DNA from: Bordetella bronchialis
GTDB lineage: Bacteria > Pseudomonadota > Gammaproteobacteria > Burkholderiales > Burkholderiaceae_B
Length of the DNA: 64,000 nucleotides
Reading direction: 5' to 3'
NCBI RefSeq assembly: GCF_001676705.1
Contig: NZ_CP016170.1
Location: 2,790,001-2,854,000 of the forward strand
Of the stretch, positions 49,910 to 58,234 are shown piece by piece. A program made the position numbers and the translations under genes. Each line of letters opens with the position of its first letter. Position 1 is the first letter of the stretch. Below the pieces are notes generated by a model, which saw only the letters and a list, made by a program, of their open reading frames with translations, did not search any database and was not told where the DNA came from.

Positions 49910-51559
49910 ATGGCCAGTTCCAGCACGCCGGATGGGACGGAGGTCCGCGATCCGTCCATCACCCGCAAGAAGCGGCGCCTGTCCTGGATATGGCTGGTGC
50001 CCATCGTGGCCGCCATCGCGGGCGGCCTACTGGTGCTGCGCACCTGGTTGCAGGCCGGCCCCACCGTCACCATCACGTTCCAGACGGCGGAAGGGCTGGA
50101 GGCCGGCAAGACGCAAATCCGCTACAAGGATGTCAACGTCGGCCTGATCGAGAGCATCCGGCTCAGCGACGACCGGTCGCACGTGATCACCACCGCCCAA
50201 CTGGTCAAGGAGGCCGCATCGCTGGCGCAGGAAGGCACCATTTTCTGGGTGGTGCGTCCTCGCCTGGGGTTGAGCGGCGTGTCCGGCCTGGGAACGCTGC
50301 TGTCCGGCGCCTATATCGGCGTGGACGCCCCGCGCAATGTCGAGCACAAGCGCACCAAGACGGAGTTCGCGGGACTGGAAGTGCCGCCGGAAGTGGCGCA
50401 GGACCGCGCGGGAAAGCGCTTTCGCCTGAGCACGGATACGCTGGGTTCGCTGGACATCGGGTCGCCGGTGTACTTCCGCCGCATCCCGGTGGGCCAGGTC
50501 ATCGGCTATCAATTGAGCAACGACGGGCGCAGCGTCGATGTGCAGATCTTCATCGATGCGCCCAACGACCGCTTCGTCACCCAGGCCACGCGCTTCTGGA
50601 ATGCCAGCGGCTTCGATTTCAGCCTGGGCGCGGACGGCTTGAAGGTCCGCACGCAGTCCTTGCTGTCGGTGGCCCTGGGCGGACTGGCTTTCGAGGATAT
50701 CGGCGACGGCGGCCAGGCCGTCGCGGCGGCCGACACCAGCTATCGCGTGTACGACAACGAGCAGGCGGCGCGCAGCATGCCGGATACCCTGGCCTTGAAG
50801 ATACGCATGCGCTTCGACCAATCGGTGCGCGGCTTGAGCGTGGGCGCGCCCGTCGACTTCAACGGCATCGCCTTGGGGCAGGTCGACGCCATCGACATGG
50901 ACCTGGATGTGGAGCATAAGCGCTTCTATGCCGTGGTCAGCGGCACGATCTATCCGGACCGGCTGGGCTCCGTGGCGCGGGTGGTGCGCCAGGAATACAT
51001 GGGGCAGGACGTCGAGCGTCCCACCGGGCGCCTGCTTGCGGGCCTGATCGAGAACGGCATGCGCGCGCAGCTGCGCACCGGCAATCTGCTGACCGGCCAG
51101 CTGTATGTCGCGCTTGACGTTTTCCCCAATGCGCCGCCGGCGTCGTTCCGGATGAGTATTCCGGCGGACATTCCCACCGTACCCAACAACCTGGAGCAGT
51201 TGCAGCAGCAATTGGTCAGCATCGCGAACAAGATCGAGAAGATTCCCTTCGACCAGATCGGCGCCGATCTTCGCACTACGCTGGGCAACGCATCGCGCCT
51301 GCTGGCGCGGCTCGATAAGCAGGTGGTGCCCGAGGCCCAAAAGGCGCTGCGCGAGGCCGCCAGATCCCTGGCCGAGGTCAGCAATATGCTGTCCTCCGAG
51401 TATGGGCTGGCGGCGAACACCGAGCGCACCATGCGCGAACTGGACCGCGCCGCGCGTTCGCTGCGCGGTTTGGCGGACTACCTGCAAACCCATCCCGAAG
51501 CGCTGTTGCGCGGCCGCGCGCCGGATCGCGTGCCGGCCGGCGGCAGCCCCAGGAATTAG
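49910..51559 (+). CDS. pqiB: PqiB-type intermembrane lipid transport protein (three MCE domains)
   Basis: A 549-residue MCE protein with one N-terminal membrane helix (LSWIWLVPIVAAIAGGLLVL) and three MCE domains, beginning near residues 45 (VTITFQTAEGLEAGKTQIRYKDVNVG), 160 (FRLSTDTLGSLDIGSPVYFRRIPVG) and 290 (IRMRFDQSVRGLSVGAPVDFNGIALG). A long C-terminal helical segment follows. PqiB forms hexameric rings and a needle that bridges the periplasm to carry lipids. In other genomes it is encoded between pqiA and pqiC; here no pqiA is next to it, and the upstream partner is a DUF3313 lipoprotein. Confidence 0.93.
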   Translation: MASSSTPDGTEVRDPSITRKKRRLSWIWLVPIVAAIAGGLLVLRTWLQAGPTVTITFQTAEGLEAGKTQIRYKDVNVGLIESIRLSDDRSHVITTAQLVKEAASLAQEGTIFWVVRPRLGLSGVSGLGTLLSGAYIGVDAPRNVEHKRTKTEFAGLEVPPEVAQDRAGKRFRLSTDTLGSLDIGSPVYFRRIPVGQVIGYQLSNDGRSVDVQIFIDAPNDRFVTQATRFWNASGFDFSLGADGLKVRTQSLLSVALGGLAFEDIGDGGQAVAAADTSYRVYDNEQAARSMPDTLALKIRMRFDQSVRGLSVGAPVDFNGIALGQVDAIDMDLDVEHKRFYAVVSGTIYPDRLGSVARVVRQEYMGQDVERPTGRLLAGLIENGMRAQLRTGNLLTGQLYVALDVFPNAPPASFRMSIPADIPTVPNNLEQLQQQLVSIANKIEKIPFDQIGADLRTTLGNASRLLARLDKQVVPEAQKALREAARSLAEVSNMLSSEYGLAANTERTMRELDRAARSLRGLADYLQTHPEALLRGRAPDRVPAGGSPRN

Positions 51560-51569
51560 CGTTTCAAAC

Positions 51570-51599
51570 GGCATGACGTCGCCAGGCATGACGTCGCCA
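51570..51599. repeat. Perfect 15-bp tandem duplication
   Basis: GGCATGACGTCGCCA is repeated head to tail at 51570-51584 and 51585-51599, just after the pqiB stop codon (51559). Each copy contains the palindrome GACGTC. No function is evident. Confidence 0.7.
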
Positions 51600-51832
51600 C
51601 GGCCAGAAGTGCCGTAGGCCTTTGCGCGGCCTCATCTACCAGGAACCCCATGAATTCGCCTTGGACAGGCTGATGGGGCTCGCGCGGCGGATATTCCGTG
51701 AGGAATCCGCGCGGGTTTCCGAGCGGTTCGCATACTTCCGCGTCGCCCCTGCGCAATGCTATGGCCCGCCCCGTCGGGCGGCTGGGTAATTCCCCGTGTG
51801 ATTTCCCGCCACGACAGCTTCGGCGATGACCA
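51600..51832. other. Non-coding spacer upstream of the Bug-fumarase operon
   Basis: About 230 bases without a supportable gene. Short open frames on both strands lack ribosome sites. The promoter elements of the next operon begin at 51833. Confidence 0.5.
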
Positions 51833-51860
51833 TTGACAGAGGCCGGAACGCCTGGATAAT
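51833..51860 (+). promoter_or_regulatory. Sigma-70 promoter of the Bug-fumarase-GntR operon
   Basis: TTGACA (51833-51838) and GATAAT (51855-51860) are separated by 16 bp, close to consensus. The predicted transcription start falls in the left arm of the inverted repeat at 51860-51891, and the start codon follows at 51913 after a GGAGGAG site. Confidence 0.7.
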
Positions 51861-51891
51861 ATGTCCATACTTAATAATTAATATAGACATA
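51860..51891. promoter_or_regulatory. Inverted-repeat operator candidate overlapping the promoter
   Basis: TATGTCCATA (51860-51869) and TATAGACATA (51882-51891) form a 10-bp inverted repeat with one mismatch and a 12-base AT-rich spacer. The half-site GTCTATA resembles HutC-type GntR half-sites (GTMTA). The operon's third gene encodes such a regulator, so autorepression is likely. Confidence 0.6.
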
Positions 51892-51912
51892 TACACAGAC
51901 CCGGAGGAGTTA

Positions 51913-52890
51913 ATGAAATCGAAGTTCATCGTCGGCGCGCTGGCGCTGGCCGCCGGTATTGCCGGCAACGCCGTTGCGGCGGACTATCCGTCCCGCGCGA
52001 TCACGTGGATCGTGCCCTTCGCCGCCGGCGGTCCCACCGACGCCATGGCGCGCAATATCGCCAACCGGGTCGGACAGGAACTGAAGCAGACCATCCTGAT
52101 CGAGAATGTCGCCGGCGCGGGGGGCACCATCGGCGCCGCCAAGGCGGCGAAGTCCACGCCGGACGGCTATACCTTCCTGGTGGGCCACGTGGGTTATATG
52201 GCGGCGGCGCCCTCGCTGTACCAGCGCCTGCAGTACGACCCCGTCAAGGACTTCGACGCCGTCTTCCGCTTTCCCGATACGCCGCTGGTGCTGCTGGTCG
52301 GCGCGGGGTCGCCGCAGAAGGACGTCAAGTCGCTGGTCGCCTATGCGCGGGCGAATCCCGGCAAATTGAACTTCGGCAATGCCGGCGTGGGATCCACCTC
52401 GCACCTGGTGGCCGCCATGTTCGCCGCGCAGGCGCGTATCGACATCACGCCCATCGCGTACAAGGGCGCCGGCCCGGCCATGAACGACTTGATGGGTGGC
52501 CAGGTCGATGCGATGTTCGACCAGACCAATACCGCCTTGCCGCAGACGCGCGGCGGCAAGATACGCGCGCTGGCGCTGACGTCCACCTCGCCGATGGCGC
52601 AGTTCCCGGGCGTGCCCACCGTCGCCGAAAGCGCGGTGCCCGGCTTCGAAGCGTCCACCTGGTACGGCCTGTATGCGCCCAAGGGGACCCCGCGCCAGGT
52701 GATAGACACGCTGTACGCCGCCTGGCAGCACGCCTTGAAGGACCAGGACTTCACGGGCAAGATGACGGAGCAGGGCATACAACTGCTCGATGCCGGGCAA
52801 TACGCGCCGGCGGCCTTCCAGTCGTTCACGGCCGAAGAGGTCAAGCGCTGGGCCGGCGTGATCGAGCAGGCGCATATTCCCAAGCAATGA
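51913..52890 (+). CDS. Bug (TctC)-family periplasmic solute-binding protein
   Basis: A 325-residue receptor with signal peptide MKSKFIVGALALAAGIAGNAVAA and the Bug fold beginning DYPSRAITWIVPFAAGGPTDAMARNIA. The loop IENVAGAGGTIGAAKAAKSTPDGY is the characteristic carboxylate-binding region. Start at 51913 has a GGAGGAG site; a frame open from 51826 runs through the promoter and is rejected. It is the first gene of a three-gene operon with a class I fumarase-like hydro-lyase and a GntR regulator, which suggests the ligand is a dicarboxylate or hydroxy acid processed by that enzyme. Confidence 0.94.
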   Translation: MKSKFIVGALALAAGIAGNAVAADYPSRAITWIVPFAAGGPTDAMARNIANRVGQELKQTILIENVAGAGGTIGAAKAAKSTPDGYTFLVGHVGYMAAAPSLYQRLQYDPVKDFDAVFRFPDTPLVLLVGAGSPQKDVKSLVAYARANPGKLNFGNAGVGSTSHLVAAMFAAQARIDITPIAYKGAGPAMNDLMGGQVDAMFDQTNTALPQTRGGKIRALALTSTSPMAQFPGVPTVAESAVPGFEASTWYGLYAPKGTPRQVIDTLYAAWQHALKDQDFTGKMTEQGIQLLDAGQYAPAAFQSFTAEEVKRWAGVIEQAHIPKQ

Positions 52891-52932
52891 CCTTACCCGG
52901 CGGCCGCATGGCCGCCTTATCCCGGCCCAGCC

Positions 52933-54483
52933 ATGCGCGACATCCACGCCGAAGACATCGTCACCAGCATCGCGGACGCACTCCAATTCGTCAGCTACTA
53001 CCATCCGGCGGATTTCGTGCGGGCCTTGCGGCGCGCGCATGACGCCGAAACCCGGCCGGCGGCCCGCAACGCCATGCTGCAGTTGCTGATCAACAGCCGG
53101 CTGAGCGCGCGGGCCCGCCGGCCGATCTGCCAGGACACCGGCGTGGTCCACGTCTATGCCCGGCTGGGCATGGACGCGCGGGTGGTGGGCGAGCCGGGAT
53201 CGCCCACGCCCACCTTGCAGTCCCTGGCCAACCGGGCCGTCGCGCGGGCCTATGGCTGGCCCGACAATCCGCTGCGGGCGTCCGTGATCCGCGATCCCCT
53301 GGGCAAGCGCACGAATACGCGCGACAACACGCCGGCGATCCTGCACGTCGAACTGGTGGAAGGCGAGGGCTTGCACCTGACCGTGGCCGCAAAGGGCGGC
53401 GGCGGCGACGTCAAGGCCCGCTACACCATGCTCAATCCCAGCGACTCCGTGGCCGACTGGGTCGTCGCGCAGCTGCCCGGCATGGGGGCGGGCTGGTGTC
53501 CGCCCGGCAGCCTGGGCATCGGCGTGGGCGGCAGCCCGGAGCAGGCGATGTTCAACGCCAAGCGCGCGCTGTTCGCGCCCATCGATATCGGCGAGCTTCG
53601 CGCGCGCGGCGCCGCGACCGCGGCCGAGGCCCTGCGCCTGGAGCTCTACGAGCGCATCAACGCGCTGGGCATCGGCGCGCAGGGCCTGGGCGGCGACCTG
53701 ACCGTGCTGGACGTCAAGGTGGCGGAAGCGCCGACCCATGCGGCCTTGCAGGCTGTCGCGATGGTGCCCAACTGCGCGGCGACCCGTTTCGTGTCCTTCG
53801 AACTGGATGGCTCCGGCCCGGCACGGCTGGAGCCGCCCGATCCCGCACTATGGGAAGGCCTGCCGGACGCCTTGCCGCTGGACGAAGGACGCCGCGTCGA
53901 CCTGGACACGCTGACACGGCAGGACGTGGCGCGATGGCGCGCCGGTGAAACCCTGCTGCTGTCCGGCACGCTGCTGACCGCCCGCGATGCCGCGCACAAG
54001 CGGCTCGCGGACATGCTGGATCGCGGCGAGCCGCTGCCGGTGGACCTGCGCGACCGCGCCGTCTACTACGTGGGGCCGGTCGATCCCGTGGCGGGAGAAG
54101 CCGTCGGACCGGCGGGGCCCACCACCTCCAATCGCATGGATAAATTCATGCCGGCCTTGATGTCCCGCACGGGGCTGCTGCTGACCATAGGCAAGGCCGA
54201 ACGCGGGCCCGAGGCCGCGGCGGCGATCCGGCAAGCGGGCGGCGCCTACCTGATCGCCGTCGGCGGGGCCGCCTATCTGGTCTCGCAGGCCGTACGCTCG
54301 GCGCGCGTCGTGGCCTTCGCGGACCTGGGCATGGAAGCCATCTACGAGTTCCAGGTGCGCGACATGCCAGTCACCGTGGCGCTGGACGCGCGTGGCGGCT
54401 CGATGCACCAGTTCGCGATATACAATGCCCCGTCGCAAACGCATGGAAAGGTCGCGCCGTCCGATGGAGCCGCGTTACGCTGA
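52933..54483 (+). CDS. Class I (iron-sulfur) fumarate hydratase-family enzyme
   Basis: A 516-residue fused class I hydro-lyase with the alpha part (residues about 1-300) and the beta part (about 320-500) in one chain, as in FumA/FumB. The three [4Fe-4S] cysteines are present in ICQDTGVVHVY, GAGWCPPGSLGIGVGG and MVPNCAATRF. The beta part carries GPTTSNRMDKFMP and VGGAAYLVSQAV. Known reactions in this family are fumarate/malate, mesaconate/citramalate and tartrate/oxaloacetate. Its place behind an orphan Bug receptor and before a GntR regulator favours a catabolic hydroxy-acid role over the citric-acid cycle. The next gene starts inside its 3' end. Confidence 0.9.
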   Translation: MRDIHAEDIVTSIADALQFVSYYHPADFVRALRRAHDAETRPAARNAMLQLLINSRLSARARRPICQDTGVVHVYARLGMDARVVGEPGSPTPTLQSLANRAVARAYGWPDNPLRASVIRDPLGKRTNTRDNTPAILHVELVEGEGLHLTVAAKGGGGDVKARYTMLNPSDSVADWVVAQLPGMGAGWCPPGSLGIGVGGSPEQAMFNAKRALFAPIDIGELRARGAATAAEALRLELYERINALGIGAQGLGGDLTVLDVKVAEAPTHAALQAVAMVPNCAATRFVSFELDGSGPARLEPPDPALWEGLPDALPLDEGRRVDLDTLTRQDVARWRAGETLLLSGTLLTARDAAHKRLADMLDRGEPLPVDLRDRAVYYVGPVDPVAGEAVGPAGPTTSNRMDKFMPALMSRTGLLLTIGKAERGPEAAAAIRQAGGAYLIAVGGAAYLVSQAVRSARVVAFADLGMEAIYEFQVRDMPVTVALDARGGSMHQFAIYNAPSQTHGKVAPSDGAALR

Positions 54484-55204
54484 ACTGACCAGGACGCTGG
54501 TTCGAGACATCGCCGCCGGCGTCTACCCCGTAGGGGGTAGCCTGCCTTCCGAGATCGAACTGGCAAGCAAGTACGGCGTCAGCCGCGGAACCGTCCGTGT
54601 CGCGCTGGATCGCATCCAGACCCTGGGCCTGATTTCGCGGCGGAAAAGGGCGGGCACCCGCGTCGAGGCCGCCGAGCCGCGCGCCACCGAATACGGTCCC
54701 ACCATCTCCACCGTGGAAGAACTGGTGCAGTACGGCGCCGACACCCGGCGCGTCGTGCACAGCCTGCGCACCATCGTGGTCGACATGGCGCTGGCGTCCC
54801 GGCTGGGCTTGCCGCCCGGCACCCGGTGGATACACATCCAGACCTCGCGCACCAATCCGCATTCCCCCGATTACCCGCTGGCATGGTCCCATCTGTACGT
54901 GCCGCAGGAGATGGGCACACGCATCCGCAAGTCCATGGAAGACCAGCAGGCGCTGGTCTGCGACCTGATCTGCCAGGCCACCGGCAGGGTGGTCAAGGAA
55001 ATCCGCCAGACCGTCCGTGCCGTCGGCGTGCCCGCCACGCTGGCCGAAACCCTGGGCACGGAGCCGGGCGCCCACGCCCTGGAATTCGTGCGCCAGTACT
55101 ACGACCAGACCGGACAGCTGTTCGAGGTCGCGGTCAGCCTGCATCCGGCGGACCGCTTCAGCTATACCACCGTGTTGCAGCGGCAAGGGCAGGGCGGGCG
55201 CTGA
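54425..55204 (+). CDS. GntR-family (HutC/UTRA) regulator
   Basis: A GntR regulator of the HutC branch. The winged helix is RYAELTRTLVRDIAAGVYPVG, LASKYGVSRGTVRVALDRI and a wing ending RKRAGTRV. The C-terminal UTRA domain binds a small ligand (segments WIHIQTSRTNPHSPDYPLAW and HALEFVRQYYDQTGQLFEVA). The start is uncertain: ATG at 54425 (259 residues), 54443 or 54464 (246 residues, MEPRYAELTRT) are all in frame and all overlap the end of the fumarase gene. It probably represses its own operon through the inverted repeat at 51860-51891. Confidence 0.9.
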   Translation: MPRRKRMERSRRPMEPRYAELTRTLVRDIAAGVYPVGGSLPSEIELASKYGVSRGTVRVALDRIQTLGLISRRKRAGTRVEAAEPRATEYGPTISTVEELVQYGADTRRVVHSLRTIVVDMALASRLGLPPGTRWIHIQTSRTNPHSPDYPLAWSHLYVPQEMGTRIRKSMEDQQALVCDLICQATGRVVKEIRQTVRAVGVPATLAETLGTEPGAHALEFVRQYYDQTGQLFEVAVSLHPADRFSYTTVLQRQGQGGR

Positions 55205-55318
55205 CGCCACCCCGGATGCGCGGGAATGCCGCGGCGCGCGGCCTTGGCGGACCACGGCTTGCCGGTCGCGTCATCGTCACTGCGGAACCGCGGCCGGCCC
55301 GGCGCCATCTCGATCGCT

Positions 55319-55930
55319 CTAGCCCGGCCAGTGGACGGCCGTCCACGCCAGCGATAGCGAAAACGCCCCCAGCATCACGGAGGCGGCCCGCTGCACGTGC
55401 AGGGGCCGCAGCCACGGGATCCGGCCGCTGGCCAACTGCGCCCCGAAGGCTATCCATACCGAGCCGATGGGCAGGACCAGCAGTACGAAAATGCCCATGC
55501 TTTGCAGATACGTCGGCAGCGATACGAAAGCCGCCCCGGGAAAGATGGTGCCGCCGAACAGGATGCCCTTGGGATTGAGCAGTGTCGCCACGAAAAGGTC
55601 GCGCATGCCTAGCGTTGCCGTGGCTTCCTGCCTGGCAAGCGCGGCGGCCGCCCGCCACATCCTGACGGCCAGGTAGGCGATATAGATCCCGCAAAGGATG
55701 CGCACCACGGGCGGCAGCCAGGGCAGGGCATGGCTGGCCTGGTTCAGGAAGCTGCCCCAGACGGTGATGTTGACGATGTAGCCGGCAGCTTCCGCGACGG
55801 GCAGCTTCAGTGACCGCCGCAAGCCTTGCGCGACCCCGGCCGACGCGAGCAGCGTGTTGGTGGGACCCGGCACGGCCAGAACGGTCGCGACGCCGATGAG
55901 AAACAGCAGGAACTGCGTCTGGTCTGTCAT
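55319..55930 (-). CDS. LysE/RhtB-family exporter
   Basis: A 203-residue six-helix exporter of the LysE family, which expels amino acids or related metabolites. The N-terminal block is TVLAVPGPTNTLLASAGVAQGLRRSLKLPVAEAAGY, shown by its key motif PGPTNTLL, and the loop LNPKGILFGGTIFP is typical. It converges with the GntR gene and is the only gene on its strand before the next spacer. The substrate is not determinable. Confidence 0.92.
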   Translation of the reverse strand: MTDQTQFLLFLIGVATVLAVPGPTNTLLASAGVAQGLRRSLKLPVAEAAGYIVNITVWGSFLNQASHALPWLPPVVRILCGIYIAYLAVRMWRAAAALARQEATATLGMRDLFVATLLNPKGILFGGTIFPGAAFVSLPTYLQSMGIFVLLVLPIGSVWIAFGAQLASGRIPWLRPLHVQRAASVMLGAFSLSLAWTAVHWPG

Positions 55931-56153
55931 TGTCCTGTTTTGCCCGGCTGCCGGACCGCGTTTTCCATGGTGAACCGCGGCGCGTACCGGCGTACGCCCC
56001 GCGGCCGGCGGCAGGGGGCCGCCAGGCCAGGCGTGAGTCTACCGCGCCAGGGCGTCTTCCCGCGCGCGCTCCGGGTACCGTCCCGGTCCATGGCATCGGC
56101 CGCCGCCGGGCCGCGTCGACGGCCTCGTCCGCGTGGCGGGCGCCCGGGCGTTG

Positions 56154-56621
56154 CTACGCGGCGCCGCGCATTTCGGCCGCGGGCCGGGGAAATCCGCTGC
56201 GGTCGGTGTAGTCCGGGTAATCGATGCCGCGCCGCGGGGGCGGCCGCCGATAGCCGTTGGCGGCGTAGACGTCCACGGCGGCCACGGCCGCCAGATTGGC
56301 CAGTGTGGCGCCGGTGCGTACCAGCGATGCGCGGCGCGAGCGTTCGGTGGTCACCGTGGCCATGTCCAGCATATCGCCGCCCACGCGCGCCCATAGCCAG
56401 GGCGCAGCGTTGGCCGAGCGCAGGATACCGAGACCGGTGGCGATTTCGCGCAGCCCATAAAGCCGCACCATCGCGGGCCGCTGCTTGATGCCGCATAGGC
56501 GCGCGATCGTGCGGGGCATGGCGAGTTCGGTGATCCCCAGCGCGATGCTGAACCATCCAAGGCCATTGGCAAGGCCGCCCTGGGCGGCGGGCTTCGGGAG
56601 AGATTGCGTCGTATCGTCCAT
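56154..56621 (-). CDS. Small membrane protein of unknown function
   Basis: A 155-residue protein with about three to four hydrophobic segments (GLGWFSIALGITELAM, LREIATGLGILRS, TGATLANLAAVAAVDVYA). I do not recognise a named function; it resembles the short membrane proteins often annotated next to cyclase/dehydrase-like or stress genes. The start at 56621 (MDDTTQSLPKP) has a GGAGG site. Its upstream region contains a 12-bp tandem repeat array (56709-56767). Confidence 0.65.
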   Translation of the reverse strand: MDDTTQSLPKPAAQGGLANGLGWFSIALGITELAMPRTIARLCGIKQRPAMVRLYGLREIATGLGILRSANAAPWLWARVGGDMLDMATVTTERSRRASLVRTGATLANLAAVAAVDVYAANGYRRPPPRRGIDYPDYTDRSGFPRPAAEMRGAA

Positions 56622-56708
56622 GGAGCCTCCTGTGTGGGTCCGTTCCCACAGCAAGGACCGTTCCGCCGGCACCGCGCCTGGCGCATCGCCTGGCAGGGCC
56701 CGTGGCGC

Positions 56709-56767
56709 ATCGCGTGACATATCGCGCGACATATCGCGCGCACATCGCGTGACACGTCGCGTGGCGC
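56709..56767. repeat. Short tandem repeat array, about five 12-bp units
   Basis: Units ATCGCGTGACAT, ATCGCGCGACAT, ATCGCGCGCAC, ATCGCGTGACAC and GTCGCGTGGCGC follow one another from 56709. The array lies 88-146 bp upstream of the small membrane protein gene and just after the diguanylate cyclase stop. Degenerate copies of the unit continue to the left (around 56684). Confidence 0.7.
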
Positions 56768-56808
56768 TTTGCAGTCGGGCGCGGTGGCCCGCATTCCCAC
56801 GGAAGCGC

Positions 56809-58020
56809 CTAGTACTCCACCCGGTCCCGCCGCGCCGGCCGGCCCTGGAAAGCCGGCGGGATGGACGGCGTTTCCGCCAGTTCCAGGCGATTGCCGCCCA
56901 GCGATTTCGCGCGGTACAAGGCGCGGTCCGCCGCGGCAAGGCCGTCGGCGAGCTCGGGCAGGACATCGTCGAATTGCGCCAGGCCGATGCTGACGGTCGC
57001 GGGTACCCCGAGGCTGTCGGCGCGGTCGGAGACCGTGCGTGCGAAACGTTGCGCGATGGTCTCGCCCAAGGCGCGCGCGCGGCGCGCTTCCTTGCCGGTG
57101 AGCAGGGCGGCAAACTCTTCCCCGCCGATGCGCGAGAGAATGCACTCGGGCCCGATCACGCCCCGGGCGATGTCCGCGAAGGACTTCAGCACTTCGTCAC
57201 CCGTCTGGTGGCCGTACAGATCGTTGATCGCCTTGAAGTGATCCAGGTCGAAGGCCAGGATGGCCACCGGCCCGTGCCGCGCGCCACCGTCCATGAGACG
57301 GCCGCCTTCCTCGAAAAACCACCGGCGATTGCCCAGGCGCGTCAGGTAGTCCGTCTGGGACTCGCGCAGCAGCTGTCCATGGGCTTCCTCGCGGATGAGC
57401 TTGAGCAGCGTCATGGGCAGCACCACCGAATAGAGCACACCCTCGTACATGGTGACCTGGCTGGCCAGGGCCTGCATTCCCGGGCCGTAGGCCTGCACCA
57501 GCCATGGCAGGAAGAAGGCCCTGCCGGCGTAGAGCGCGGCGTGGATGCCGGTGACGGCCACGACCAGCCGCCGCGACTGCAGCGACCGCATGGCGTCGCA
57601 TCGCCACATTTCCCATGCCGTCATGCCGCTGACGGCGGCGATGGGGAGTGCGCTCAGGTAATTCCACATGACGGCTTGCGAGGCCACGCCGCCGGCGATC
57701 CAGGCCAGCGCCATGCCCATGAGGAGCGCGGCGGAAAAGGCGCCGTAGCCGCGCCCGTTCAAGGACGCGACGCCTGCAAGGATAAGCAGATAGCCGGCGA
57801 GAATGCCGAGATTGCTGGCGGCAGGGCCCCATATGCCGGGAAGGCTGCCCCGGACCAGCACGGTGGCGCAACCGACCGCGAGCATGGCGTAGCCGGCGGC
57901 CAGGATGCGCAGGGAATGGCTGCGCCGGGGATTGCTTCGATGCTCCCAGAACGTCATCCCGGCACTGGCGAGCAGCGTCCCGATTGCAAGGAAGTACAGA
58001 GTGAGGATATCGACGTGCAT
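56809..58020 (-). CDS. Membrane diguanylate cyclase (GGDEF domain)
   Basis: A 403-residue protein with about six N-terminal membrane helices and a C-terminal GGDEF domain that makes cyclic di-GMP. The catalytic motif is RIGGEEFAALL (GGEEF, an active variant), with DLDHFKAINDLYGHQTGDEVL for the metal and nucleotide site. The RxxD inhibitory site usually found five residues before the motif is absent (CILSR instead), so product feedback may be weak. The sensory part is not a named MASE domain that I can identify. It is divergent from the Pro-rich lipoprotein at 58235. Confidence 0.92.
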   Translation of the reverse strand: MHVDILTLYFLAIGTLLASAGMTFWEHRSNPRRSHSLRILAAGYAMLAVGCATVLVRGSLPGIWGPAASNLGILAGYLLILAGVASLNGRGYGAFSAALLMGMALAWIAGGVASQAVMWNYLSALPIAAVSGMTAWEMWRCDAMRSLQSRRLVVAVTGIHAALYAGRAFFLPWLVQAYGPGMQALASQVTMYEGVLYSVVLPMTLLKLIREEAHGQLLRESQTDYLTRLGNRRWFFEEGGRLMDGGARHGPVAILAFDLDHFKAINDLYGHQTGDEVLKSFADIARGVIGPECILSRIGGEEFAALLTGKEARRARALGETIAQRFARTVSDRADSLGVPATVSIGLAQFDDVLPELADGLAAADRALYRAKSLGGNRLELAETPSIPPAFQGRPARRDRVEY

Positions 58021-58162
58021 CCGGGACCTGAGGGCACCGCGCCGGCGAGTTGCGGCGCGAGCAGGATTTTACGTTGAAAGGACGTGCCGGCGACGCCCGC
58101 CCGCACCGCGCGTTGCGGCGACGACGCGTCGCGCCGGCGAGGCTTTTAGCAGGACGTAAGTT

Positions 58163-58173
58163 ACATAATGTAC
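58163..58173. promoter_or_regulatory. 11-bp palindrome between divergent genes
   Basis: TACATAATGTA is a perfect odd-centred palindrome in an AT-rich patch 62 bp upstream of the lipoprotein start and 143 bp upstream of the diguanylate cyclase start. It may be an operator; no candidate regulator is adjacent. Confidence 0.3.
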
Positions 58174-58234
58174 CATTTGGCAGGCATCGTAACGACCCCC
58201 CGACCCCCGGGCCAATAACGAGACAGCAAAAGCG

